NCBI GenBank assembly: GCA_012521995.1
Contig: JAAYLH010000054.1
Coordinates: 1-52,423, forward strand
Reading direction: 5' to 3'
Origin: Bacteroidales bacterium
GTDB lineage: Bacteria; Bacteroidota; Bacteroidia; Bacteroidales; UBA7960
Length of the DNA stretch: 52,423 bases
Below, in pieces: positions 27,278 to 34,991 of this stretch (the stretch's first letter is position 1; every line of letters begins with the position of its first letter). The notes under the pieces were generated by a model. It saw only the letters and a list, made by a program, of their open reading frames with translations, ran no database searches and was not told the DNA's origin. A program made the position numbers and the translations under genes.

Positions 27278-27307
27278 AAAAAAAGCCCTCTCTGGAGGGC
27301 TTTTTTT
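27278..27307. terminator. Bidirectional intrinsic terminator between convergent genes
   Basis: A7-GCCCTC / GAGGGC-T7 with a TCTG loop forms a symmetric hairpin. Read on either strand it ends in a U-run, so it serves both the plus-strand T9SS gene (stop at 27260) and the minus-strand dioxygenase gene (stop at 27326). Confidence 0.92.
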
Positions 27308-27325
27308 ATAGGCAGAATATTTGGA

Positions 27326-28249
27326 TTAATCCAGTGAAGGAAGTCTGGCTTCAATGGTTTCCCGCTCGGCCTCCAGCCACGAGGGAAGCTTCAGGCTCTG
27401 ACCCAGGGTCTCGGGGGTTTCATCCACCAGAAAACCGGGGCCTTCCGTGGCTATTTCAAACAAGATCCCACCTGGCTCACGGAAATAAATCGACTGGAAA
27501 TACTGGCGGTCTTGCATGGGGCTAACCTGTATGCCCGCCTTGATGATCCGATCACGAAGGGTTTTTTGGGTCTCGGTGTCAGCGGTTGAAAAGGCCACAT
27601 GATGCACCGTGCCTATGCCGCCCTTATGCAGAGGCAGGGAAGGACGCGACACCAGGTCGACAAAATGACCCGGCAAGGCTTCACCTGAATATAGGCGGAT
27701 CCGCCCGTTCTCTTCCTTGAGGCGGTGGTGCTCCATGACATTTGTCATAAAAAATGCAGTCTTATCGGCAATACTGCAGGTAAGCTCTATGTGGCTGAAG
27801 CCTTTGATGGCATCTTCAGCCCGGATCCCGGGAGTCTCAAGGCCCTGGCGGAGATCGTTGGGGCTGGCCACAAGCTCCAGCTCCATGCCATCCAAATCGC
27901 TTAGTGAGTAATAATGCTCGTCGAAGCGATGGAAGGGCCCCCGAAAATCAACCTGGTACTCCTTGAGGCGCTTTTTCCAGAAATCCAGCGAGTCAAGGCC
28001 CACCGAAAAACCTGTGACGTTGGTCGAACCGACCCCAGACTGTCCACGGGGCATCCCCTGGAAAGGGAAAAAGGTTATGACTGACCCCGGTGAGCCCGTT
28101 GCATCGCCAAAATAGAAATGCCAGATGTCAGGACTGTCGTAGTTTACTGTTTTCTTCACAAACTGCAAGCCCAGGATTTCCGTATAGAACCTTATGTTCT
28201 TGCGGATGTTTCCCGTCATCGCCGTAACATGATGTAATCCTTTGATCAT
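27326..28249 (-). CDS. Ring-cleaving dioxygenase of the VOC family (MhqO-like)
   Basis: This 307-residue protein belongs to the vicinal-oxygen-chelate superfamily, with two tandem VOC units (1-145 and 148-300). Likely metal ligands are H7 (GLHHVTA), H216 or H217 (GTVHHVAF) and E265 (GGILFEIATEGPGF). MhqO-type enzymes open hydroquinone or catechol rings and protect against quinone stress. It is cytoplasmic and lies 10 bp after the hydrolase gene, the same partnership as mhqO and mhqD in Bacillus subtilis, where MhqR regulates them. No MarR-type regulator is in view here. The substrate is inferred. Confidence 0.82.
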   Translation of the reverse strand: MIKGLHHVTAMTGNIRKNIRFYTEILGLQFVKKTVNYDSPDIWHFYFGDATGSPGSVITFFPFQGMPRGQSGVGSTNVTGFSVGLDSLDFWKKRLKEYQVDFRGPFHRFDEHYYSLSDLDGMELELVASPNDLRQGLETPGIRAEDAIKGFSHIELTCSIADKTAFFMTNVMEHHRLKEENGRIRLYSGEALPGHFVDLVSRPSLPLHKGGIGTVHHVAFSTADTETQKTLRDRIIKAGIQVSPMQDRQYFQSIYFREPGGILFEIATEGPGFLVDETPETLGQSLKLPSWLEAERETIEARLPSLD

Positions 28250-28259
28250 AACTGAATAT

Positions 28260-28886
28260 TTAGTGAAGGTTATTTAAAAACAATTGTGCGCGCGAAAGCT
28301 CCTCTTCAATCAGGGTATGTCCTGCCTGGTGCCAGAAAAGCTCCACCTCGGCCCCTGCCTGTATCAGCAGGTCAGCAAGTGCGGAGGTGTTATCGGAAGA
28401 AACGATGGGGTCGTTTTCCCCTGCAGTAAGCAGCACCTGTGTATGCTGAATCTTTGGGAGGTCGCGGGGAATAAAGGGAACCATGGCATGCAATAAAATG
28501 GCATGCCTGAGCACCTGCTCGCCCGAGAGCAACAGGCTGGCAGCAATATTTGCTCCGTTGGAATAGCCCAGGGCAATGACTTTTCGGGGATTAAAGCCGT
28601 ATTTCACCGAAGCCTGCCTGATAAAGGCCGCCAGCTCGAGTGTGCGACGCTCCAGGTCCTCCTGGTCGAAGACCCCTTCTGACAGCCGCCTGAAGAAACG
28701 GGGCATGCCATTTTCGGTTACCTGCCCGCGCGGACTCAGGTAATGAAAACCCGTCCCAAAACGGTCTGCAAGGCCCAGCAGGTCATTTTCATCACCCCCC
28801 GTCCCATGGAGCAGCAAAAGGGTATAGGCTTCTTGGGCTGAATCACTTGCGGGAATAAACCGATGGATGTGCTCGGAGCTGTTCAT
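28260..28886 (-). CDS. Phospholipase/carboxylesterase-family alpha/beta hydrolase (MhqD-like)
   Basis: A 208-residue cytoplasmic alpha/beta hydrolase. The oxyanion motif is LLLHGTGGDEND (24-35). The nucleophile elbow is GYSNGAN (S109), the acid is D159 (GENDP) and the base is H190 (QAGHTL). This matches the carboxylesterase-like family that includes YfhM/MhqD. It precedes the dioxygenase gene in the same operon. The pair suggests detoxification of quinones or their ring-opened products. An imperfect palindrome CCATTAAATGG (28918-28928) lies upstream and could be an operator, but no clear -7/-33 pair was found. Confidence 0.82.
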   Translation of the reverse strand: MNSSEHIHRFIPASDSAQEAYTLLLLHGTGGDENDLLGLADRFGTGFHYLSPRGQVTENGMPRFFRRLSEGVFDQEDLERRTLELAAFIRQASVKYGFNPRKVIALGYSNGANIAASLLLSGEQVLRHAILLHAMVPFIPRDLPKIQHTQVLLTAGENDPIVSSDNTSALADLLIQAGAEVELFWHQAGHTLIEEELSRAQLFLNNLH

Positions 28887-28937
28887 CTTACAATGATTTG
28901 GAATTTATCATCATAAACCATTAAATGGCCTTAAAGT

Positions 28938-30122
28938 TCAACGTTTGCGCCGCATAAAGGGTAAACGTTTCCAGGCATCCCCATAGCCATACAGGAACGC
29001 TTTCACCGCCGAAAGCAGGATGATGGGCAGGAATGCGGGATGGAAACCCTGGGGCAGCAGGGGCCAAAACAACAATAAAAAAAGGTTCAGCAAAAACACA
29101 ACCTTAAAGTAATAGCGGGGAATGCCAATGGGATAGATCATATTGCCCTTGTAAATGAAATACAGGTGAGTTGGCAATGCCCACAACAGGTTCAGGTTGG
29201 CGTTGGTGGCGGTATGGTCAGAAAGGAACCAGAGAAACAAGATTACCAGCCCAACCCCCCCCAGCAAGGAGAAGAAGACCTTGTCGAACACCCTTGCAAT
29301 ACGTACCTTCAGCAATGACAAAATCCCCAGCAGAAAAAGAAGCCAAGCCGCCACCTGGGGGCTGAACAGGGTTTTCTTTTCAGGAACAAAGGTCTGTTCC
29401 AGCACCAAGGCATACTGGCCTACCAGGGCCCTGCCATTGGCATGCCTGGCCTGTGAAAAGGCCAAAAACATCTCATCGGGCAGAAACATATAATGCCAGG
29501 GGGTGGCCTCCTTATCGGAAGGCAGCCCCAGCACCAGGTCAACGCCAAAAAGCGCCCAGGGCTTGCTCTGCAGGTAAGGCTTCAGCATGTCGCGAAAAGA
29601 GCGGCTGTATTCAGGCACAGGATCCTCGCCCCAGTCGGGCCCAAGTTTGTCTTCCACAATGTCGCGGATACGCGTGGCGCAATTATCATAGAAAAAGTCA
29701 TACAAATAATATTCGTTTCCCGGTTGACGATTAACCTGCAGAAAATCGTAAATGGCAAAGGTTTCCTCAGGCGTAAGATTCAGGACCTGCTCGGAAATGC
29801 CCCTTCCTTCATAGCGGTACTCAAGCAGGAAATATTCATAGGGGCCCACCGAAAGTTTATAAAACAATTTTCCCTGTATGAACTTAAGATAAAAGTTGGG
29901 CGTATCGAAATCAAAGGTTCCGTAGTTATACACTTCATCGAGGCCCGTTTCAGGGTCGCGCACCCGCAGGGCACTGTGACCAAAGACTGAATACAACTCA
30001 TCGCCCGAAGTGGCTGTCAGCAAGGATATGCGGGCAGCGGGCGACAAGCCCTCATTGGCGGCGGGCAGCAATGGCGGCCAGAAAAACAAGCCGGCAAACA
30101 ACAGGAGCGATAATTTCTTCAT
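28938..30122 (-). CDS. DUF4105 membrane protein, Lnb-type lipoprotein N-acyltransferase candidate
   Basis: The 394-residue protein (start at 30122, with signal-like MKKLSLLLFAGLFF; the open frame extends 37 codons further but that part has no signal character) has a periplasmic DUF4105 domain at about 28-250. Conserved FGHSALRVRD (47-56, H49) and DNCATRIRD (146-154, C148) suggest a Cys/His catalytic pair as in papain-like folds. The C-terminal 130 residues contain about four membrane helices. Lnb, characterised in Bacteroides as the lipoprotein N-acyltransferase, has this DUF4105-plus-membrane layout. If correct it completes triacylation of lipoproteins such as those in the SusCD block. Family assignment is good; orthology to Lnb rather than a paralogue needs alignment. 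Confidence 0.72.
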   Translation of the reverse strand: MKKLSLLLFAGLFFWPPLLPAANEGLSPAARISLLTATSGDELYSVFGHSALRVRDPETGLDEVYNYGTFDFDTPNFYLKFIQGKLFYKLSVGPYEYFLLEYRYEGRGISEQVLNLTPEETFAIYDFLQVNRQPGNEYYLYDFFYDNCATRIRDIVEDKLGPDWGEDPVPEYSRSFRDMLKPYLQSKPWALFGVDLVLGLPSDKEATPWHYMFLPDEMFLAFSQARHANGRALVGQYALVLEQTFVPEKKTLFSPQVAAWLLFLLGILSLLKVRIARVFDKVFFSLLGGVGLVILFLWFLSDHTATNANLNLLWALPTHLYFIYKGNMIYPIGIPRYYFKVVFLLNLFLLLFWPLLPQGFHPAFLPIILLSAVKAFLYGYGDAWKRLPFMRRKR

Positions 30123-30501
30123 AGAAAAGAATTTATGCAAAATTACAGGTTTAACATTCACCCTGCCCCAATACCCTTGCAAAAAAATTCCAAAATCGCT
30201 CCACCCCTTCCTGAGAAAACAAGAATAAGGCATTGCTGAGGCAGTTTACCGGCACCTTCAGGGTTCAAAAAAAGGAGATTAAATTTTTTAAAAAAGCCGG
30301 GGCTGAATAACAACAATTATGTTTATCTTTGCACCCTGAATTTTAGCCCGTTGTATTATCCGATATATTTCCGAAAGAATTTATCAACAATAAATTGTTA
30401 ATAAATTTGCCGGAACCAAAAATTTAAATTAGTTTTGCACCCCCTTTTGAAGGGGATGTTTGTGTTTAAAAAAATCAGGTACAGCAAATTAAGCCACACA
30501 A
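30123..30501. other. Divergent intergenic region before the ribosomal operon (379 bp)
   Basis: This gap holds the rplM promoter (30406-30437), a second -7-like TATCTTTG (30324-30331) without a -33 partner, and a minus-strand -7-like element (CAAAATTA on the plus strand, 30138-30145) 16 nt upstream of the DUF4105 start. The region around 30361-30430 is AT-rich, as is common upstream of strong promoters. No tRNA, leader peptide or other gene was seen. The CCCCCTTTTGAAGGGG stretch near 30440-30456 could form a small leader hairpin. Confidence 0.55.
30406..30437 (+). promoter_or_regulatory. Promoter of the rplM-rpsI-rpsB-tsf operon
   Basis: TTTG (30406-30409), then exactly 20 nt, then TAGTTTTG (30430-30437): a perfect Bacteroidota -33/-7 pair. 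The start site would be near 30444, with a leader of about 58 nt. A CCCCTT/AAGGGG stem in the leader may relate to ribosomal-protein autoregulation, which is speculative. Confidence 0.8.
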
Positions 30502-30957
30502 ATGAACACTTTAAGCTACAAAACCATATCTGCCAACAAGGAGACCGCCAAAAAGGAATGGATTCTTGTTGATGCAGAAAACCAGATACTTGGCCGATTG
30601 GCCTCCAAGGTTGCAAAAATCATTAGGGGGAAAAACAAGGTCAACTTCACCCCGCATGCCGATTGTGGTGATCATGTAATCATCATCAACGCTGAAAAAA
30701 TTCAACTCAGCGGAGCAAAATGGGATCAGAAGGAATATGTAAGGCATACCGGCTATCCCGGCGGTCAGCGTTTTACCAGCGCCAAGCAAATGCTGGCAAA
30801 GAAACCTGAAGCCATCATCGAAAAAGCGGTAAGGGGCATGCTTCCAAAAAATCGTTTGGGACGGGCCATTATCGGGAACCTTTATGTTTATGCCGGCAGC
30901 GAACATCCGCACCAGGCGCAGCAACCCCAGCTAATCAACCTTAACACAATCAAGTAA
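30502..30957 (+). CDS. rplM: 50S ribosomal protein L13 (uL13)
   Basis: The 151-residue sequence matches L13 throughout: KEWILVDAENQILGRLASKVAKII near the N-terminus, NFTPHADCGDHVIIINAEKI, and the RAVRGMLPKN-type motif (KAVRGMLPKNRLGRAI). L13 is an early-assembling large-subunit protein that binds 23S rRNA. It is first in the operon and lies 2 bp before rpsI, the near-universal L13-S9 pair. Length is normal for Bacteroidota. Confidence 0.98.
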   Translation: MNTLSYKTISANKETAKKEWILVDAENQILGRLASKVAKIIRGKNKVNFTPHADCGDHVIIINAEKIQLSGAKWDQKEYVRHTGYPGGQRFTSAKQMLAKKPEAIIEKAVRGMLPKNRLGRAIIGNLYVYAGSEHPHQAQQPQLINLNTIK

Positions 30958-30959
30958 CA

Positions 30960-31346
30960 ATGGAAGTAATCAACACCTCTGGAAGAAGGAAAACCGCTGT
31001 TGCCCGCATATACTTGAAGCCCGGCAACGGCCAGATCACCGTCAACAAAAAGGACTACAAAGTATATTTTCCCACTGGTATCCTGCAGTACGTTGTAAAC
31101 CAGCCCTTCACAATCACCAGCAATGAAGGAAAATACGATGTACAGGTAAACCTTGATGGAGGAGGAATCAAAGGACAAGCTGAAGCCCTCCGGCTGGCTA
31201 TCTCAAAAGCCCTGGTGGAGATTAACCCTGAATACCGCCCCCCTCTGAAGGAAAAAGGCCTCCTTCGCCGCGACCCGCGTATGGTTGAGCGTAAAAAGCC
31301 CGGCCAGAAAAAAGCCAGGAAGAGATTCCAGTTCAGTAAACGTTAA
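30960..31346 (+). CDS. rpsI: 30S ribosomal protein S9 (uS9)
   Basis: A 128-residue protein with the expected N-terminal TSGRRKTAVARIYL and the basic C-terminal tail KKPGQKKARKRFQFSKR, which ends in the KR that reaches the P-site tRNA. GGGIKGQAEALRLAISKAL is the conserved mid-domain. It lies directly after rplM and 30 bp before rpsB. Confidence 0.98.
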   Translation: MEVINTSGRRKTAVARIYLKPGNGQITVNKKDYKVYFPTGILQYVVNQPFTITSNEGKYDVQVNLDGGGIKGQAEALRLAISKALVEINPEYRPPLKEKGLLRRDPRMVERKKPGQKKARKRFQFSKR

Positions 31347-31376
31347 TCATTTTTTTCCGACAATTTACCTTACATC

Positions 31377-32297
31377 ATGGCAAGAACCAATTATAATGAA
31401 CTTTTAGATGCCGGTGTACATTTCGGACACCTGAAAAGGAAGTGGAACCCCAACATGGCTCCCTATATCTTCATGGAACGCAATGGCATCCACATCATCG
31501 ACCTCAATAAAACCATTGCAAAAATCGATGAGGCTGCTGCCGCTATGAAGCAGATCGCCAAGTCGGGCAAGAAAATCCTCTTTGTAGCCACCAAGAAACA
31601 GGCCAAAGATGTGGTAGCCAACCTGGTAAAGCAAGTCAACATGCCTTACGTTACCGAACGCTGGCCCGGTGGAATGCTCACCAACTTCGCTACCATCCGC
31701 AAGGCGGTTAAGAAAATGGCCACCATCGACAGGATGGAAACCGACGGCACCTTCGAAAATATGTCGAAAAGGGAACGTCTTCAGGTTACCCGTGAAAGAG
31801 CCAAGCTCGAGAAACAACTGGGCAGCATTTCCGACCTGAACCGCCTGCCCGCAGCCGTTTTCGTGGTGGATATCTGCAAGGAACACATTGCCGTTGCCGA
31901 ATCACGCAAACTCAACATCCCCACTTTTGCTATTGTCGACACCAACGCCAACCCCAACGAGATCGACTTCCCGATCCCTGCCAACGACGACGCCTCCAAA
32001 TCCATCCATATCATCTTGAAGCTTATGATCGAAGCCATTCAGGAAGGCATGGAAGAGCGCAAGCTTGAAAAAGACAAAGCCGTTGAAGAAGAGGAAGACA
32101 CCGATATGGATCTCGAACTGGATAGCCAAGACAAAGATGCCGAGTCCTCAGAAGAAGACGAGGAAGAAGTAGCGCTGCGCAAAGCCAAAGCCGCCAAGAA
32201 AGCCAAGCACGGAGAAGAAGATGAGGAAGTTAAGTCTCCCAAGGCTCCTAAAGGCGCTCCCCAGAAGAAACCCCAGGGAAAAAGACCAAGACTGTAA
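31377..32297 (+). CDS. rpsB: 30S ribosomal protein S2 (uS2) with charged C-terminal extension
   Basis: Residues 1 to about 230 are a normal S2: LLDAGVHFGHLKRKWNPNMAPYIF, ATKKQAKDVV, ERWPGGMLTNFATI and PTFAIVDTNANPNEIDFPIPANDDA. Typical S2 is about 240 residues. Here 306 residues are predicted, with a C-terminal tail (about 232-306) of acidic runs (EEEEDTDMDLELD, SSEEDEEEV) followed by a Lys/Ala/Pro-rich basic end (KKPQGKRPRL). The tail looks disordered. The gene is followed 26 bp later by tsf, the usual partner. Confidence 0.97.
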   Translation: MARTNYNELLDAGVHFGHLKRKWNPNMAPYIFMERNGIHIIDLNKTIAKIDEAAAAMKQIAKSGKKILFVATKKQAKDVVANLVKQVNMPYVTERWPGGMLTNFATIRKAVKKMATIDRMETDGTFENMSKRERLQVTRERAKLEKQLGSISDLNRLPAAVFVVDICKEHIAVAESRKLNIPTFAIVDTNANPNEIDFPIPANDDASKSIHIILKLMIEAIQEGMEERKLEKDKAVEEEEDTDMDLELDSQDKDAESSEEDEEEVALRKAKAAKKAKHGEEDEEVKSPKAPKGAPQKKPQGKRPRL

Positions 32298-32323
32298 TCA
32301 TTCATTTTAAAGAATAGACCATT

Positions 32324-33160
32324 ATGGCAAATATAACAGCAGCAGAAGTTAACAAACTGCGCCAACAAACCGGAGCAGGCATGATGGACTGCAAAAAAGC
32401 CCTCGTAGAATCGGATGGTGATATGGAAAAAGCCATTGAGATCCTTCGCAAGAAGGGGCAAAAAGTGGCCAGCAGCCGTGCTGACCGCGAAGCCAACGAA
32501 GGGGTAGTCCTTGCAAAAGTAAATACCGGCGCCACCAAGGCCGCCATCATTATGCTCAACTGCGAAACCGACTTCGTTGCCAAGAACCAGGAAATTATTG
32601 ATTTCACAAGAAATATGCTTGACCTGGGCCTTGAGAAGAACTGCGCCAACCTCGCCGAACTCAAGGCTGCCGACATGAACGGCCGCAGCGTGGAAGCCAA
32701 CCTGACCGACCTCATTGGCAAAACCGGTGAGAAGCTGATACTTGCTCATTTCGACATGATCAGCGGAGCCAAGACCTTTGCCTACATCCATCCCGGCAAC
32801 CGCGTGGCTTCTATCGCCGCCCTGAACAAAGCCGAGGTGAACGACATCGACCAGGCCGGTAAGGACGTGGTAATGCAAATCGCCGCCATGGCCCCCGTTG
32901 CAATCTCCAAGGACGACGTTGCTCCCGCCATCATCGAGAAAGAAATCGAGATTGGTAAAGATCAGGCACGCCAGGAAGGCAAACCTGAAGAACTGGTTGA
33001 AAAAATCGCTTTGGGAAAACTCAACAAGTTCTATAAGGAAAGCACCCTGCTGAACCAGGAGTTCATCAAGGAAAGCAAAAAGACCGTTGCCCAGATGCTT
33101 GCCGATTACGACAAGGACCTGACCGTGGTTGCTTTCAAGCGCTTTGCCCTGGGTCAGTAA
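32324..33160 (+). CDS. tsf: Elongation factor Ts
   Basis: EF-Ts is the nucleotide exchange factor of EF-Tu. The 278-residue protein has the N-terminal UBA-like helix set LRQQTGAGMMDCKKALVESDGDMEKAIEILRKKG and the core TDFVAKNQEI, followed by LVEKIALGKLNKFYKE and TVAQMLADYDKDLTVVAFKRFALGQ at the end. The last gene of the L13-S9-S2-Ts operon, followed by a strong terminator. Confidence 0.98.
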   Translation: MANITAAEVNKLRQQTGAGMMDCKKALVESDGDMEKAIEILRKKGQKVASSRADREANEGVVLAKVNTGATKAAIIMLNCETDFVAKNQEIIDFTRNMLDLGLEKNCANLAELKAADMNGRSVEANLTDLIGKTGEKLILAHFDMISGAKTFAYIHPGNRVASIAALNKAEVNDIDQAGKDVVMQIAAMAPVAISKDDVAPAIIEKEIEIGKDQARQEGKPEELVEKIALGKLNKFYKESTLLNQEFIKESKKTVAQMLADYDKDLTVVAFKRFALGQ

Positions 33161-33181
33161 TCCCCTTCATACAAGCTTTAC

Positions 33182-33221
33182 AAAAGGCCGCCCGAAGACA
33201 ACCAGCTTCAGGCGGCCTTTT
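33182..33221 (+). terminator. Intrinsic terminator after tsf
   Basis: AAAAGGCCGCC (33182-33192) pairs perfectly with GGCGGCCTTTT (33211-33221) around an 18-nt loop, ending in a T-run followed by CCTTTTCC. It starts 21 nt after the tsf stop. Confidence 0.9.
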
Positions 33222-33378
33222 CCTTTTCCAACAATTCAAAACACCCTTCCCCTTTCCCCTTTCCCCAGCAGCCTCTGCCAGGGAACGTTAAGGCTAAGCT
33301 ATTGCCCGTGGTTTTTATGCCAAACAGCACACCGGAAGGTTTTTCCTTCGTTTCAGAAACGTACAGACTTTTTAGTTT

Positions 33379-33440
33379 AACCGTAGTTTAACCGTACTTT
33401 AACCAATTGCAATTGGTTAAAGTACGGTTAAACTACGGTT
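33379..33440. repeat. Perfect 62-bp palindrome built from 11-bp repeats
   Basis: Both arms are 31 bp and exactly complementary, with no loop; the centre is CAATTG-like, between 33409 and 33410. Each arm is itself periodic: AGTTTAACCGT occurs at 33374-33384 and 33385-33395, then the variant ACTTTAACCA at 33396-33405. The 11-bp spacing is about one helical turn, so the site presents repeated half-sites on one face of DNA. Neither side carries a clear U-run and it is far from both genes' ends, so a simple terminator is unlikely. It may be a cluster of operator half-sites or a structured DNA site. Confidence 0.95.
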
Positions 33441-33635
33441 TATCTCTGGATTTGGATCAGATAAAAAGCAGAGAGAAATCCTCCTTGAATGAAAAGACAG
33501 GCAAAAAGAGAAGGAAGGGTATCATAATTGCAGGGGGAGGCCGGGTGGGGAGCGAATCGATTTTTTGCGGGATTGATTTCTTTTTATTCCAATTGTATCA
33601 AGCGACATTCAAAAAAATCAATTAAACTTGCAAAA

Positions 33636-34370
33636 ATGGAAAACCAAGTCAAAGCCATGCCACAATACAAAAGGATATTGCTCAAGCTCAGCGGCGAGTC
33701 GCTGGCGGGGCCGGGAGGACAGGGTATTGATCCTGCCATGTTAAACACCTATGCAGAGGAGATCCGCAGCCTTACAAGGCATGGCATAGAGGTTGGGGTG
33801 GTGCTGGGGGGAGGCAACATCTTCCGGGGCTTGCAGGGTATGGGCAAAGGCGTTGACCGTGTTCAGGGCGATTATATGGGCATGCTGGCCACGGTAATCA
33901 ACAGCATGGCTTTGCAGTCGGCACTGGAGGCCCTTGAGGTGCAGGCCACGGTGCTTTCGGGCATGCCCATAGAGCCGGTAGCCAAAAAGATGAACCGCCG
34001 CGATGCCACAGCCCTGCTGGAGGCAGGGCAGGTGGTAATCATGGCCGGAGGAACGGGAAACCCCTTCTTTACCACTGATTCGGCGGCGGCCTTGCGGGGC
34101 GTGGAGATCAGGGCGGACGTCCTGCTCAAGGGAACACGGGTAGACGGGGTCTATACGGCCGACCCCGAGAAGGACCCCGGCGCCAGAAAATACGACACCC
34201 TGAGCTTTGACCAGGCATACCGCGAAAACCTGCGTATCATGGATCTTACGGCCTTTACCCTTTGCCGGGAAAACGACCTGCCCATCATTGTGTTTAACAT
34301 CAACAAAAAAGGCATCCTTTACGAAATGCTGGTGGAAGGAAAAGTTGCCGGGACGCTGGTTTCAAATTAA
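33636..34370 (+). CDS. pyrH: UMP kinase
   Basis: PyrH phosphorylates UMP to UDP in pyrimidine synthesis. The 244-residue protein has YKRILLKLSGESLAGPGGQGID at the N-terminus, VGVVLGGGNIFRG, AGGTGNPFFTTDSAAALR, and VDGVYTADPEKDP; all are classical for the bacterial hexameric enzyme. The open frame runs upstream to 33528, but the ATG at 33636 (MENQVKAMPQYKR) is chosen since earlier residues are not conserved-looking. A later ATG (MPQYKR) is possible. A TAAACTTG element ends 5 nt upstream, so the mRNA may be nearly leaderless. Confidence 0.96.
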   Translation: MENQVKAMPQYKRILLKLSGESLAGPGGQGIDPAMLNTYAEEIRSLTRHGIEVGVVLGGGNIFRGLQGMGKGVDRVQGDYMGMLATVINSMALQSALEALEVQATVLSGMPIEPVAKKMNRRDATALLEAGQVVIMAGGTGNPFFTTDSAAALRGVEIRADVLLKGTRVDGVYTADPEKDPGARKYDTLSFDQAYRENLRIMDLTAFTLCRENDLPIIVFNINKKGILYEMLVEGKVAGTLVSN

Positions 34371-34374
34371 TTCT

Positions 34375-34382
34375 TAATTTTG
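34375..34382 (+). promoter_or_regulatory. Candidate -7 element for frr
   Basis: TAATTTTG matches TAnnTTTG and lies 5 nt after the pyrH stop; no good -33 was found at the right spacing. It would give a leader of about 36 nt before the frr ATG. Confidence 0.45.
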
Positions 34383-34423
34383 CACGACACCAAAAGCAAG
34401 TTCCCCAAAAAAACAAAGGTGCT

Positions 34424-34987
34424 ATGAACGAAGAACTGGAATTTTTACAAGAGGCAGCCCAGGAGGGTATGGAAAAGGCCATAGGGCACCTGGAGCGTGA
34501 GCTGTCGAAGCTGCGTGCCGGCAAAGCCAACCCACAGATGCTTGACAGTGTCAAGGTGGATTATTACGGCACCCCGACTAAGCTCTCGCAGGTATCGAAC
34601 ATCAACACGCCCGACCCGCGCCAGATCGTGATCCAGCCCTGGGAAAAGAACATGCTGGGCCCCATAGAGAAAGCCATTATGGCTGCCAACCTGGGGTTTA
34701 ACCCCCAAAACGACGGGACCCTCATACGGGTGGTTGTTCCGCCCCTGACCGAGGAACGCCGCCGCGACCTGGTGAAGAAGTCGAAGGTAGAAGCCGAGAA
34801 CAGCAAGGTAGGAATTCGCAGCGCCCGCCGCGAAGCCATCGATGCTGCCAAGAAACTGGAAAAAGATGGAGTGCCTGAAGACTTGGTGAAGAAATTTGAA
34901 TCCGACATCCAGGAACTGACCAACCAATACATTGCGAAGGCTGATAAGATGGTGGAGGCCAAGGAAGCCGACATCATGACCATCTAA
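34424..34987 (+). CDS. frr: Ribosome recycling factor
   Basis: A 187-residue RRF, which with EF-G splits post-termination ribosomes. Conserved blocks are LSKLRAGKANPQMLDSVKVDYYGTPTKLSQVSNI, IVIQPWEKNMLGPIEKAIMAANLGFNPQNDGTLIRVVVPPLTEERRRDLVK and the C-terminal three-helix bundle. pyrH-frr adjacency is common. The stop lies 4 bp from the stop of the convergent radical SAM gene, with no room for a separate terminator. Confidence 0.98.
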   Translation: MNEELEFLQEAAQEGMEKAIGHLERELSKLRAGKANPQMLDSVKVDYYGTPTKLSQVSNINTPDPRQIVIQPWEKNMLGPIEKAIMAANLGFNPQNDGTLIRVVVPPLTEERRRDLVKKSKVEAENSKVGIRSARREAIDAAKKLEKDGVPEDLVKKFESDIQELTNQYIAKADKMVEAKEADIMTI

Positions 34988-34991
34988 GGAG

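Larger units (their letters stand above)
33161..33635. other. Intergenic region between tsf and pyrH with large palindrome (475 bp)
   Basis: No gene was recognised. The gap contains the tsf terminator (33182-33221), a short C-rich heptamer run (CTTCCCC, TTTCCCC, TTTCCCC at 33246-33266), the 62-bp palindrome (33379-33440) and a candidate -7 element TAAACTTG (33623-33630) 5 nt before the pyrH ATG. The open frames crossing it are not protein-like. Confidence 0.6.

Noticed and set aside
30324-30331. TATCTTTG as a second rplM promoter
   Set aside because: The -7 is good but no TTTG or TTG lies at the required distance, whereas 30406-30437 is perfect.
32039-32878. 279-codon minus-strand frame across rpsB and tsf
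   Set aside because: Serine-rich end mirrors the acidic rpsB tail; shadow of two well-identified genes.
33246-33266. TTTCCCC heptamer run as a relative of the GTTTGG tracts
   Set aside because: Sequence differs, only three units and not at a stop codon; likely simple C-rich sequence after the tsf terminator.
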